Shown here: positions 25,998-33,832 of the stretch, piece after piece
Layout of the letters: every line of letters begins with the position of its first letter
How positions within the stretch are numbered: position 1 is the stretch's first letter
Source: NCEH01 sp043195135
Lineage (GTDB): Bacteria > Pseudomonadota > Alphaproteobacteria > Rhizobiales > Xanthobacteraceae
Reading direction: 5' to 3' (one strand)
Assembly (NCBI RefSeq): GCF_043195135.1
Contig: NZ_JBAFWP010000013.1
DNA: 64,000 bases
The notes under the pieces: generated by a model
Databases searched by the model: none
The model's input: the letters and a program-made list of their open reading frames with translations, nothing else
What the model was told of the DNA's origin: nothing
Made by a program: the position numbers and the translations under genes

Positions 25998-26471
25998 TCA
26001 CTTGACGATGATGGTGCCGAACATCCCGGCTTCTCGGTGGCCCGGGATGAGGCAGGAGAAATCGAAGGTTCCCGCTTTCGTGAATTTCCAGACGATCTCG
26101 CCCGTCTTCTTCGGCATCAGGCGCTTGGCGTTGGGATCGTCGTGCTCCATGTCGGGGTTCTTGCGCATCTCCTCGGCGTGCTTGAGGTTGTCCTGAAGCG
26201 TCGCGAGGACGATCTCGTGATCGAGATCGCCGTTGTTGCGAAGCACGAACCGGACCTGCTCTCCGGTCTTGATCTCGATCTTGTTCGGGATGAACTGCAT
26301 CTTCCCGTCCGCCTCGCTCATGACGACCTGAATCACGCGGGACGGCTGCTTCGGATTTCCCGGCTCGCCATAAGCGCGCTCCTCGCCATGGGCATGCCCT
26401 GCGTCGGCGAAGGCGGGAGCGGTGGACACGACCGCCGAAAGCAAGGCGGCGGCGATGAGGTATATCTTCAT
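25998..26471 (-). CDS. Cupredoxin (plastocyanin/azurin-like) exported protein
   Basis: A 157-residue exported blue-copper-type protein. After a signal peptide (about residues 1-22) come a His-rich start (AGHAHGEE) and a cupredoxin fold with ligand His in NNGDLDHEIVLA and the C-terminal site FSCLIPGHREAGMFG, which supplies Cys, His and Met. The insert with many charged and Met residues (HAEEMRKNPDMEHDDPNAKR) is typical of copper-resistance cupredoxins. It probably shuttles or buffers periplasmic copper with the adjacent oxidase. Confidence 0.88.
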   Translation of the reverse strand: MKIYLIAAALLSAVVSTAPAFADAGHAHGEERAYGEPGNPKQPSRVIQVVMSEADGKMQFIPNKIEIKTGEQVRFVLRNNGDLDHEIVLATLQDNLKHAEEMRKNPDMEHDDPNAKRLMPKKTGEIVWKFTKAGTFDFSCLIPGHREAGMFGTIIVK

Positions 26472-26506
26472 GGTTGGTCCTCTCGTTGAACCTGGGATGG
26501 GGAAAG

Positions 26507-27907
26507 TCAGTGCTGGTGTCCGCCCGCCCGCCCGGCGCCGGGCTTGACGACGTCGACCTCGATGGTCCGCGCGGGGTCGTAGGAGGGCGCGGGCGCGCGC
26601 TCGGCGGCCTTGTTCTCGCCGGTCCACTCGAACGCGACGGTGCCCGGCGGGTTCTTGAACCAGCCCGGGTCCTTGTAGTCGTTGCGCTCAAGGCCCTCGC
26701 GCACCTTGACCACCGAGAACATGCCGCCCATCTCCACCGGGCCGAACTGGGCGAAGCCGGTCATCATGGGCAGGGTGTTGTCGGGCAGCGGCATCTCCAT
26801 TTCGCCCATGTCCGCCATGCCCTTGGCGCCCATGGGCATGTAGTCGGGCACGAGCTTGCGGATCTTGCCGGCCGCCTGCTTCAGGTTGGCCCCGATGTAC
26901 GTGCGCACGTCGTGGCCCATGGCGTTCATGGTGTGGTGGGACTTGTGGCAGTGGATCGCCCAGTCCCCCTCGTGATCGGCCACGAAGTCGAAGGCACGCA
27001 TCTGGCCGACCGCGCAGTCGATGGTCACCTCCGGCCAGGCGGCCGCCTCCGGCACCCATCCGCCATCCGTGCACGAGACCTTAAAGTCGTAGCCGTGCAT
27101 GTGGATGGGATGGTTCGTCATGGTGAGGTTGCCGAACCGGATGCGGACCTTGTCGCCCTTTCCCACCACGAGCGGGTCGATGCCGGGGAAGGCGCGGCTG
27201 TTCCAGGTCCACAGGTTGAAGTCGAGCATCGTGTTGACCTTGGGCACGTAGGCCCCGGGCTCGATGTCGTAGGCATTGAGGAGGAAGACGAAGTCCCGAT
27301 CCACGCGGCGGAAGGACGGGTCCTTCGGATGCACCACGAAGAAGCCCATCATGCCCATGGCCATCTGGACCATCTCGTCCGCATGGGGGTGGTACATGAA
27401 GGTCCCGCTCTTTCGGAGCTGGAACTCGTAGACGAAGGTCTTCCCCGGCTTGATGTGGGGCTGGGTGAGGCCGCCTACCCCGTCCATGCCGTTTGGCAGG
27501 ATCTGCCCGTGCCAGTGGATGGTGGTGTGCTCCGGCAGCCTGTTGGTGACGAAGATGCGCACCTTGTCGCCTTCCACCGCCTCGATGGTGGGGCCGGGTG
27601 ACTGGCCGTTGTAGCCCCACAGATGGGCCACCATCCCCGGCGCGATCTCCCGCACCACGGGCTCGGCGACAAGATGGAATTCCTTCCAGTCACCGTTCAT
27701 GCGCCATGGCGCGGTCCAACCATTGAGGGTGACCACGGGCTGGTAGTCCGGACCCGTGGTCGGGAAGAGAGGCGGCTGCATGGTCGCCTCCTTCATGGTG
27801 GCGGCCTCGGGAATGGAGGCCGCCTGGACGCGGCCGGAGACCGCGCCTGCGCTCACCAGCGCCAGGGCGCCGGAGGCTCCGAGGAATCCTCGTCTTGAAA
27901 CGGGCAT
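26507..27907 (-). CDS. Multicopper oxidase (second copy, copper resistance type)
   Basis: A 466-residue exported oxidase with a twin-arginine signal (VSRRGFLGASGALALVSAG). Motifs are HWHG in TTIHWHGQ, HPHADE in FMYHPHADEMVQ, HPIHMHGYDF, and HCHKSHHTMNAMGH. Met-rich stretches near the C terminus (KGMADMGEMEMPLPDNTLPM) may bind extra copper. It is only distantly related to the oxidase at 15362-16831, so the two are not a recent duplication. It lies between the TolC-like and cupredoxin genes. The true start is the ATG at 27907. Confidence 0.93.
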   Translation of the reverse strand: MPVSRRGFLGASGALALVSAGAVSGRVQAASIPEAATMKEATMQPPLFPTTGPDYQPVVTLNGWTAPWRMNGDWKEFHLVAEPVVREIAPGMVAHLWGYNGQSPGPTIEAVEGDKVRIFVTNRLPEHTTIHWHGQILPNGMDGVGGLTQPHIKPGKTFVYEFQLRKSGTFMYHPHADEMVQMAMGMMGFFVVHPKDPSFRRVDRDFVFLLNAYDIEPGAYVPKVNTMLDFNLWTWNSRAFPGIDPLVVGKGDKVRIRFGNLTMTNHPIHMHGYDFKVSCTDGGWVPEAAAWPEVTIDCAVGQMRAFDFVADHEGDWAIHCHKSHHTMNAMGHDVRTYIGANLKQAAGKIRKLVPDYMPMGAKGMADMGEMEMPLPDNTLPMMTGFAQFGPVEMGGMFSVVKVREGLERNDYKDPGWFKNPPGTVAFEWTGENKAAERAPAPSYDPARTIEVDVVKPGAGRAGGHQH

Positions 27908-27920
27908 GGTTCGTCTCCGA

Positions 27921-29330
27921 TCAGTCGCTGGCACCGGCGGCCGCGGAGGCGAGAACGGTTTCCCCGCCTCCCGCACCGCCGCCGATGATGGCCGTCTGGA
28001 AATCCACCTCCGCCAGGAAGAAGTCGCGCTGGGCGCCGATGGCGGAGACGTTGCTGTCGATGCTCTCCCGCTCCGTGGTGAGCAATTCGAAGACGTCGAT
28101 GAGCATGCCGTTGTATTCCAGCAGCGCCTGCTCATTGATGGTCTTGCGCAGGGGGAGGATCCTCGCCTGGTACTGGCGGGCGATGTCGTAGCTCGCCCGG
28201 TAGGTCACGTAGGCGGCCCGTGCCTCGGAGCGGACGTTCACCGCCTTCTCCATGAGGAGGTTCGCCGCCTGCATGTAGGTCTCCTGCGCCCGGCGGACGT
28301 TGGTCTCGCCGAGGTCGAAGATCGGCACCTGGACCTCCAGCTCGAATCCCTGGGGACGCAGGGTCTCCCCGTCCGCACGCTGGTAATTGCCGCGGTATCC
28401 CCCCTCGAGCAGGGAGACGAAGCGCGTCGCCTGCGTGAGGCCGAGGGACTTCGCCATGGCATCGAGCTCGAGCCGAGCCGCGATGAGGTCGGTGCGCTTG
28501 AGGACCGCCTCGACCTCCACCTGGGGTTCGGTCCGGATGCGCCCCGGCAGGCGCGGGAGCTGGGACGGCAGCCTGTAGCCGACGTCGTTGCCCCACAGGC
28601 CGAGCTGCCGGGTCAGGGCCTCCCGGTCCGTCGCGGACTTGAGGCGTGCCCGGGCGAGCTCGTTCGATACCTCCGCGTAGAAGGCGCTGGCCCTCGCCTG
28701 GTCGAGCTTCGTCGCCGCCCCCGTCTCGCCCAGCTTGACGGTGAGATCGGCGGCCGCGTCCGCCGTGAGGCGAGCCTTCTCGAGGAATGCCTCCGCCTGG
28801 CGCGACGCCACGGCCCGGTAATAGGCGCGACGTGCCTCGGCGGCGGTTCTGAAGGTCGCCTCGACCGCCCGCTGGCGGGCAGCCTCGAACTGGGAGCCGG
28901 CGATCTCGCTCCGGGCGGGGAGCGTCAGGAGCGCGAGCACGTTCGCCACCAGCCGCCGCTCCACGTCGAGCTCCCCGCCGCCGTTCAGCCGCTCCACCCC
29001 GAAGCTGGGATTGGGCGGAAGGCTCGCCGCCACGTAGGCGGCCTCGGAGATTCCGAGGGCGTTGTACTGCGCCTGAAGTCCCCGGTTGTTGAGGAGGGCG
29101 ACCTGGAGCGCCGCACGGGCGTCGAGGGGCCGGGACAGAAGCGCGGACACGCGTGCCCGCGCCGTCGCGGCCTCTTCCTCGGACGTGATCTTCACCACCT
29201 GCCCGCCGATGTCGCCCGAGACCCGGCTGGCGACGGGGGCCATGCCGCCGTCGGGGGTGAAGGTGACGCAGCCGCCCAGCAGCAGCGCCAGTGGAATGGC
29301 GAGCACCATCCCGGAAGGAAGCGGAGCCAT
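27921..29330 (-). CDS. TolC-family outer-membrane efflux lipoprotein
   Basis: A 469-residue outer-membrane channel protein with a lipobox (ALLLGGC) near the N terminus. Long coiled helical repeats rich in Ala, Glu and Arg, with internal duplication of about 200 residues, match TolC/CusC architecture (ALQVALLNNRGLQAQYNALG and SLLEGGYRGNYQRADGETL). It could supply the outer-membrane exit for CusBA, which lacks one in its own operon. The start overlaps the stop of the upstream lipoprotein by one base. Confidence 0.88.
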   Translation of the reverse strand: MAPLPSGMVLAIPLALLLGGCVTFTPDGGMAPVASRVSGDIGGQVVKITSEEEAATARARVSALLSRPLDARAALQVALLNNRGLQAQYNALGISEAAYVAASLPPNPSFGVERLNGGGELDVERRLVANVLALLTLPARSEIAGSQFEAARQRAVEATFRTAAEARRAYYRAVASRQAEAFLEKARLTADAAADLTVKLGETGAATKLDQARASAFYAEVSNELARARLKSATDREALTRQLGLWGNDVGYRLPSQLPRLPGRIRTEPQVEVEAVLKRTDLIAARLELDAMAKSLGLTQATRFVSLLEGGYRGNYQRADGETLRPQGFELEVQVPIFDLGETNVRRAQETYMQAANLLMEKAVNVRSEARAAYVTYRASYDIARQYQARILPLRKTINEQALLEYNGMLIDVFELLTTERESIDSNVSAIGAQRDFFLAEVDFQTAIIGGGAGGGETVLASAAAGASD

Positions 29331-29548
29331 CACCGCCCTCCCTGGCCGGGCGCCAGGCCCTGGTTCTGCTCGATCCAAGAGCGGGGCGGCACAGGACGGT
29401 AGTCGACGTCGCCCGCCAGCACCGGAGCGTACCGGACGGCGGGCACGGCAACCGAGGGGTCGGCTGGATCCGGGCCGCTCGTGATGGGCGGCGGACCGGA
29501 ACATGCGGAGACGAGGACGGCGAGGGCCGTCGGAAGCAATGACTTCAT
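29330..29548 (-). CDS. Small proline-rich lipoprotein
   Basis: A 72-residue protein with a short signal and lipobox (LAVLVSAC) and a Pro-rich mature part (GPPPITSGPDPADP), ending with YAPVLAGDVDYRPVPPRSW. Similar small lipoproteins precede TolC-like genes in copper clusters. Its stop and the TolC-like start share one base (TGATG), so they are cotranslated. The function is unknown. Confidence 0.65.
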   Translation of the reverse strand: MKSLLPTALAVLVSACSGPPPITSGPDPADPSVAVPAVRYAPVLAGDVDYRPVPPRSWIEQNQGLAPGQGGR

Positions 29549-29825
29549 GAATGACCTCGGGGTGCGGCCCCGTCGGGGGCGCCGCTCTACAGCCGGGAAC
29601 GGATGGGCTATGGGCGCGGGCGCGCAGTGCGCGGCCGCGGCCTGCCGTCGGCTGGGTCAGGGACCGGTCGAGGAGCGTAGGATTGCCGACCACCGAGGCC
29701 GGATGCCAGGGCAACCGGGGGCGGACGGCCTTGGTCCATGGACGTCAGGACCCGCTCGGTCGGGACGATCGAAGATCATCCGCGGCGAGCATGTCCGATA
29801 CGTCCTCGACGAATCGCGAGACGGA

Positions 29826-30263
29826 TCAGCCGATCTGGGGGCTGGAGAGCTTCGGGGGCCGGTCGAGCCGCATCACCGAAGCCTGGATACCGTCGGTGTC
29901 GGGCGGTAGGGCCTGCCTGCCGAGGACAAGGAGTGTCACCAACGGCGCGTGGAATGCGGTCGGGATGGCCATATGGCACGCCGCCGCGCAGCACGAGCTC
30001 GCATCGCCGACATGGGCATGACCGTCGCCGCAAGCCGCCTTGTCCGTGCAGGGATCGGCTGCCTCCGAGGCGTGATGATGGCCATCGGAGGCTTGTTGCG
30101 CCTCATGCCGATGCCCGCCTTGCGCCTCTGCCATCGCCCGGTGGTGGGCGGTGTCCCCGCTACCCAAAACGGTGCTTGCGTTCGCATAGCCCCAGCCGAC
30201 CCCGGACGCCGTAAAGACGATCGCGGCGGCGAGCAGTACGAGGTTGCGAAGGGCACGAAGCAT
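29826..30263 (-). CDS. His/Cys-rich exported protein
   Basis: A 145-residue protein with a signal segment (MLRALRNLVLLAAAIVF and following) and a His-rich mature part (GGHRHEAQQASDGHHHASEA) and Cys pairs (DPCTDKAACGDGHAH, SSCCAAACHM). This resembles the exported metal-binding proteins that head copper operons such as the one at 14889-15272. The start is uncertain: ATGs at 30323 and 30293 are in frame, but the one at 30263 best fits the signal peptide. A 277-base gap separates it from the lipoprotein gene. Confidence 0.55.
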   Translation of the reverse strand: MLRALRNLVLLAAAIVFTASGVGWGYANASTVLGSGDTAHHRAMAEAQGGHRHEAQQASDGHHHASEAADPCTDKAACGDGHAHVGDASSCCAAACHMAIPTAFHAPLVTLLVLGRQALPPDTDGIQASVMRLDRPPKLSSPQIG

Positions 30264-30418
30264 GCGGCGCAGGATAGCGGCTTCCTGCCGCATGGCAAGG
30301 GGTGAGCCCATGGTCGGTATCACGGTCGCGGGAACACCGGTACGTGCGTGCCGGAGTGGTTCGTCCCGTGGGAAAGCGACGCGGGGGTCGAGTTCAATCC
30401 ACAGCGGCGCCGGTCACG

Positions 30419-30577
30419 CTTGGCGCGGGTGATTCCCTGTGAGTAGGCGTTGGCCAGTCGCATCAGGCCCTCGGATTTGGACAGCGGCCTCTGATTCTCA
30501 ATGCCGAGCTCGGTCGCCAGCTGCATCGCCGCGGCAACGCGTCTCTTGGCCGGCGTGCGGGCCGACCGGTCGCCAGC
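30419..30577 (-). pseudogene. scpB remnant
   Basis: About 53 codons read leftward match the middle of the intact ScpB at 37489-38181: PLSKSEGLMRLANAYSQGIT here against PLSKSEQLVLLAIAYFQPIT there, preceded by a shared VATGLG-like stretch (QLATELG). The rest of the gene is missing or frameshifted on both sides. It marks the edge between the copper region and the plasmid accessory region and may come from a former duplication. Confidence 0.65.
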
Positions 30578-31115
30578 AATCGGCCGACTTCGTCCGGAAT
30601 AGATGCCAAGTGGTCGTTCTGCCGATACCCGGCAGCGAACGCACCAATCGGGGTGCCGCAGCGTCAACGCCGGACGACCGGTACCAGGCGGCTAGTGAGA
30701 GCCGGAGCGACCCAAGAGGCGCCTCCACGAGATCCGCCGCCGAGCCGCACAGCAGCCCCGGCCGGAGACGCCTAGCGCGATCGAGGGGAGGATAGGAACA
30801 TTGCGGCGCAACGGCAAGTTCTTGCGCCCATATTGAAGGTGGAGGGAATTGAACCTTCGGAATGCGGGCTTGGCGTCCTACGCATACGGCTTGGACGAGC
30901 GGTCATGCGCATCGTTGGATCATCAGCAATCCGTAGCATCAGATAATTTGTTCTCGTTCTCCGCGTGAGCGAACCGCGTTCACGTCATGCCCGAGCGCTT
31001 CAATGCGCTGGTGAGGCTCAGGGTAAGCTGAACTGCCGTCAGATCACGCTCGGACGACGTGGTAGGATGTGGCGACTTGTCGTCCACACGCATGCGACGA
31101 TTGGAATCTCGCGAC
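30578..31115 (+). other. About 540 bases without a recognised gene
   Basis: No coding frame with a ribosome site or family signature is seen. A minus-strand stretch at 30834-30858 looks like a tRNA T-arm with one mismatch in the stem, followed by no CCA and no acceptor match, so it is at best a tRNA fragment. The DNA is probably junction sequence. Confidence 0.4.
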
Positions 31116-31751
31116 ATGAGTAATCTTCCGCCCAAAAGTCCCCGCTCTAAGCAACCTAAAGCCAGATCGGCCGCAGGCCGCAAAGTCATTCGACAAAACC
31201 TCTCAGACGGCGCCCGCATCTCCGAAGGAGTGCCGGATGCAATTAAGCTTGCCATGGCGGACGCGCTCATGGTGTTTTCAGAGATGGAGATGAGCGCCGA
31301 GCATTTCATTTGGGATGTGCTTGGACTCTCGGCTGACGATGGGAAGCTCGTCACGCAGATTGAGACAAAGGAAAAGATCGAACTCGCGAAAAAACTATCT
31401 CACCGCTATGGTTTGCCGCTCCATCGTCACGCGCGAACAACCGCGGACGCTTGGTCAGCGATACGCCTTGCGGTCGAAGCCAGAAACAAGATGGCTCATG
31501 GCATTTGGCGCATGATCGATGGCGAGACCCCTATCGTCGTATCGTACCGCATCCCAATTGAGGCTGGCCGCATCAACAGCGAACATTTTCCGCTTGATCG
31601 GATCGAGGCCGTTACCTCGGCCTGTCTACGAGCCAAGAAGCTCTTTGACGCGTTGTGTGCCCGCATAGCAACCGAAGGCAGGCCAAAACCACCCGTGCCG
31701 GCCCCGACACCCAACGACCCAGAATTCTCGAAAAGCGACGAATGGAGCTGA
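31116..31751 (+). CDS. Alpha-helical protein with HEPN-like RNxxxH motif
   Basis: A 211-residue soluble protein of unknown family. A helix near residues 125-140 contains AVEARNKMAHGIW; RNKMAH fits the Rx4-6H catalytic motif of HEPN ribonucleases, with the polar residue directly after Arg as is typical. The N terminus is basic (PPKSPRSKQPKAR) and the C terminus Pro-rich. GC content is lower than the copper genes, which suggests transfer. HEPN proteins act in toxin-antitoxin and phage-defence systems; that role here is a hypothesis. The ATG start at 31116 is tentative. Confidence 0.5.
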   Translation: MSNLPPKSPRSKQPKARSAAGRKVIRQNLSDGARISEGVPDAIKLAMADALMVFSEMEMSAEHFIWDVLGLSADDGKLVTQIETKEKIELAKKLSHRYGLPLHRHARTTADAWSAIRLAVEARNKMAHGIWRMIDGETPIVVSYRIPIEAGRINSEHFPLDRIEAVTSACLRAKKLFDALCARIATEGRPKPPVPAPTPNDPEFSKSDEWS

Positions 31752-31876
31752 AGCGATATAGGCCCACCCCGCGGCGGAAATGAATGCCTGAGAAAATCCG
31801 AACCGGCCCATTCCCCTGCGCGCCCGACGCTTTCTTGAGAGTGGCTTAGATCAGCTCGTGAAATGTCGTACCGCAC

Positions 31877-32500
31877 TCAACCGTAGTGCGGCTCTTTCAC
31901 CGCCATGTGTAGCTTGTCGGCGCAGCCCCAGAACCGGGCGCAGGCGCCGGCGTAGCGTGACACGTCGCTTGGCCTCACCAGCAGAAGCTCGCTCTCCTCG
32001 GCGTTGGGCGGCAGCAGGTCCACATACCGAGAAGGTTCATAAGTCCAGCGATCGGGAGCATGCAAGCGTAAGTCTCTGACCGAAGGTCCGTCACCATGAC
32101 GGTAAATATTGGCTACCAGGAACATTTCAATAAGGTTGAATCCAACAAGCCCGTCATCTAGGTCTATATTGCCAGTCCTAGCGCACAACGGTAGGTATTC
32201 CCGAAAGGGTTCTAATCCTGATTTGCGCCTTGCCATCGATACGCCCAAGCTGCGGCCCCAGAACCTGAGTTGCCGCTCGAACAGCGCCGCAAGCATCATG
32301 GTGAACGCCTTCGCCGCTTCGTTGGCTGTGTAGTTATCGACTATAGCCGCTGAGCGATCGAGAAGTTCGTCCATTGTTCCAGCCTCGCCGAATTGAAGCT
32401 CCGGATGTATTTGCAAAGCCTCAAGACTAGGGTGGATGAGACGTTTGAAGATTCGATCGATATTAGCTTGAAATATTCTCGGAACATTATCTTGTTGCAT
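31877..32500 (-). CDS. Hypothetical alpha-helical protein
   Basis: A 207-residue protein with no recognised domain. A central helical region (ANEAAKAFTMMLAALFERQL) is followed by FNLIEMFLVANIYRHGDG, a pattern seen in some uncharacterised defence-linked helical proteins. Base composition is lower in GC than the flanks. It is convergent with the HEPN-like gene and on the same strand as the HNH nuclease. Function is unknown. Confidence 0.55.
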   Translation of the reverse strand: MQQDNVPRIFQANIDRIFKRLIHPSLEALQIHPELQFGEAGTMDELLDRSAAIVDNYTANEAAKAFTMMLAALFERQLRFWGRSLGVSMARRKSGLEPFREYLPLCARTGNIDLDDGLVGFNLIEMFLVANIYRHGDGPSVRDLRLHAPDRWTYEPSRYVDLLPPNAEESELLLVRPSDVSRYAGACARFWGCADKLHMAVKEPHYG

Positions 32501-32637
32501 CGTGTTGACCCCAGCCTATTTACCAGAATTCAGACCCTCGCTCGAAATATTTCTACAAAATTGGTCGCGCGAGATCTCGGTCAGACGAGCATGAGTGAAG
32601 ACTGGAGTGTCCTGGCAGAGCGTGGCAGGTCATTCTA

Positions 32638-33654
32638 TCAGCCGGCATCTGGAGAAAGCGCCGGAACGGATCCCCCATCATGGGCCGCCCCCAGCGACGT
32701 TGCTCTGGTCGACAGGGATCTAAGTCGTAAACGTACGTGTTCCACCTTGTGGCATGTCGGGCATAGAAGCGTGAAGTCCGCGGTCGTTGTGTGCCGGGTC
32801 CCCTCCGCCAAGGGGTCATTGTGATGAACTTCCAGGAGGCTTCGCGGTTTGACACGGCTAGGGTCGAAAATCATCGCTGGGTCAAAAGCACAGGCGTCGC
32901 AACTGAGCCTTCCAGCACTTTGCCGCTCCCGGATGAACTGGTCCGCTTTCCAAGCGGCTCTCCGCCTAACTCGAATGCGGCGCTCCTCTGGCATTCCCTC
33001 TAAGGCACCCAGGTCCTGGTTGATGAACTTTTGAGTGCGCGCGTCGATCTGACTCCGCGCGGCGGCTGCAAAATCGTCCTCGATACCGATCCAAGCGCTC
33101 GCAGCTACAAGGGGTTCGATTTCCAAGTCGGCAATCAGCTGGCGCTCCTCATCGTTGAGGGCCCGAAGCGTAGCGGAAGAGTGTCGGTACAGGCGCCGGT
33201 ATGCGATGTCGCCGAGCACGGCCTTCGCCTTTGGGCGCCCCTTGATCGCGTAGCTCTCGACGATTGGGAAGGCGACTGACCACCGATAACGCTTGCCATC
33301 CTGTGCCCACATATCCTGAATTCGCTTGTATTCCTCGTCACCTAGGATTGTTTCGAGCGGCCGGGCAGTCGCCCTAAGTTTATGTACAGCGATGAGCCGG
33401 CCCGCCAAATGTCCATGGGCTTCCCTCTCCGCCAGGTAGATAGGATCGTTCTGGTAGCCTGCGTTCGGTTCACTAAATTGCTCTGTGATGTACTCGATAA
33501 CATAGCCCGCGCCATACTGCCGTTGGATCGTGCTTTGGCATTGATTTCTGGTTGCAAGATCACTGTCAGCAGGCGTGAAGCCGAGCCAAGATGTCCCGGC
33601 GAGCCAGTCAGCCTTGGAGGCGGTGACAGGAGCTGGAAGGTCTTTGATTTTCAT
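32638..33654 (-). CDS. HNH endonuclease
   Basis: A 338-residue protein with a C-terminal HNH nuclease fold: CDAC at the first zinc pair, the catalytic EVHHNDPLAEG, and the second pair CPTCHKVEH. The N-terminal 220 residues are unrelated to known domains as far as I can see and may choose the target. I use the ATG at 33654; a GTG four codons upstream is possible. The gene is just downstream of ietS, so it may be a defence nuclease of restriction type. Confidence 0.8.
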   Translation of the reverse strand: MKIKDLPAPVTASKADWLAGTSWLGFTPADSDLATRNQCQSTIQRQYGAGYVIEYITEQFSEPNAGYQNDPIYLAEREAHGHLAGRLIAVHKLRATARPLETILGDEEYKRIQDMWAQDGKRYRWSVAFPIVESYAIKGRPKAKAVLGDIAYRRLYRHSSATLRALNDEERQLIADLEIEPLVAASAWIGIEDDFAAAARSQIDARTQKFINQDLGALEGMPEERRIRVRRRAAWKADQFIRERQSAGRLSCDACAFDPAMIFDPSRVKPRSLLEVHHNDPLAEGTRHTTTADFTLLCPTCHKVEHVRLRLRSLSTRATSLGAAHDGGSVPALSPDAG

Positions 33655-33832
33655 CGGCCTTCTCACCCTAACCGAAGTTCGATTTAAGAACCTGCGCGTC
33701 GACCCCTGTTCTCGGCTTTGTCGTAGCCACCGAGGAGTTATTGTCGTTCAGCGCCGAGCTGACTTACCCTGCGCAAAATTAGGTCGCTCGCAACGCCCTT
33801 CTCCCGCTCCAAGGCCTCTTTTTTGCCCGTGT

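Noticed and set aside
30834..30858. tRNA T-arm-like stretch on the minus strand
   Set aside because: GGTTCAATTCC resembles a T-loop, but one stem pair mismatches, and there is no acceptor stem, anticodon arm or CCA; not enough to call a tRNA or att site.
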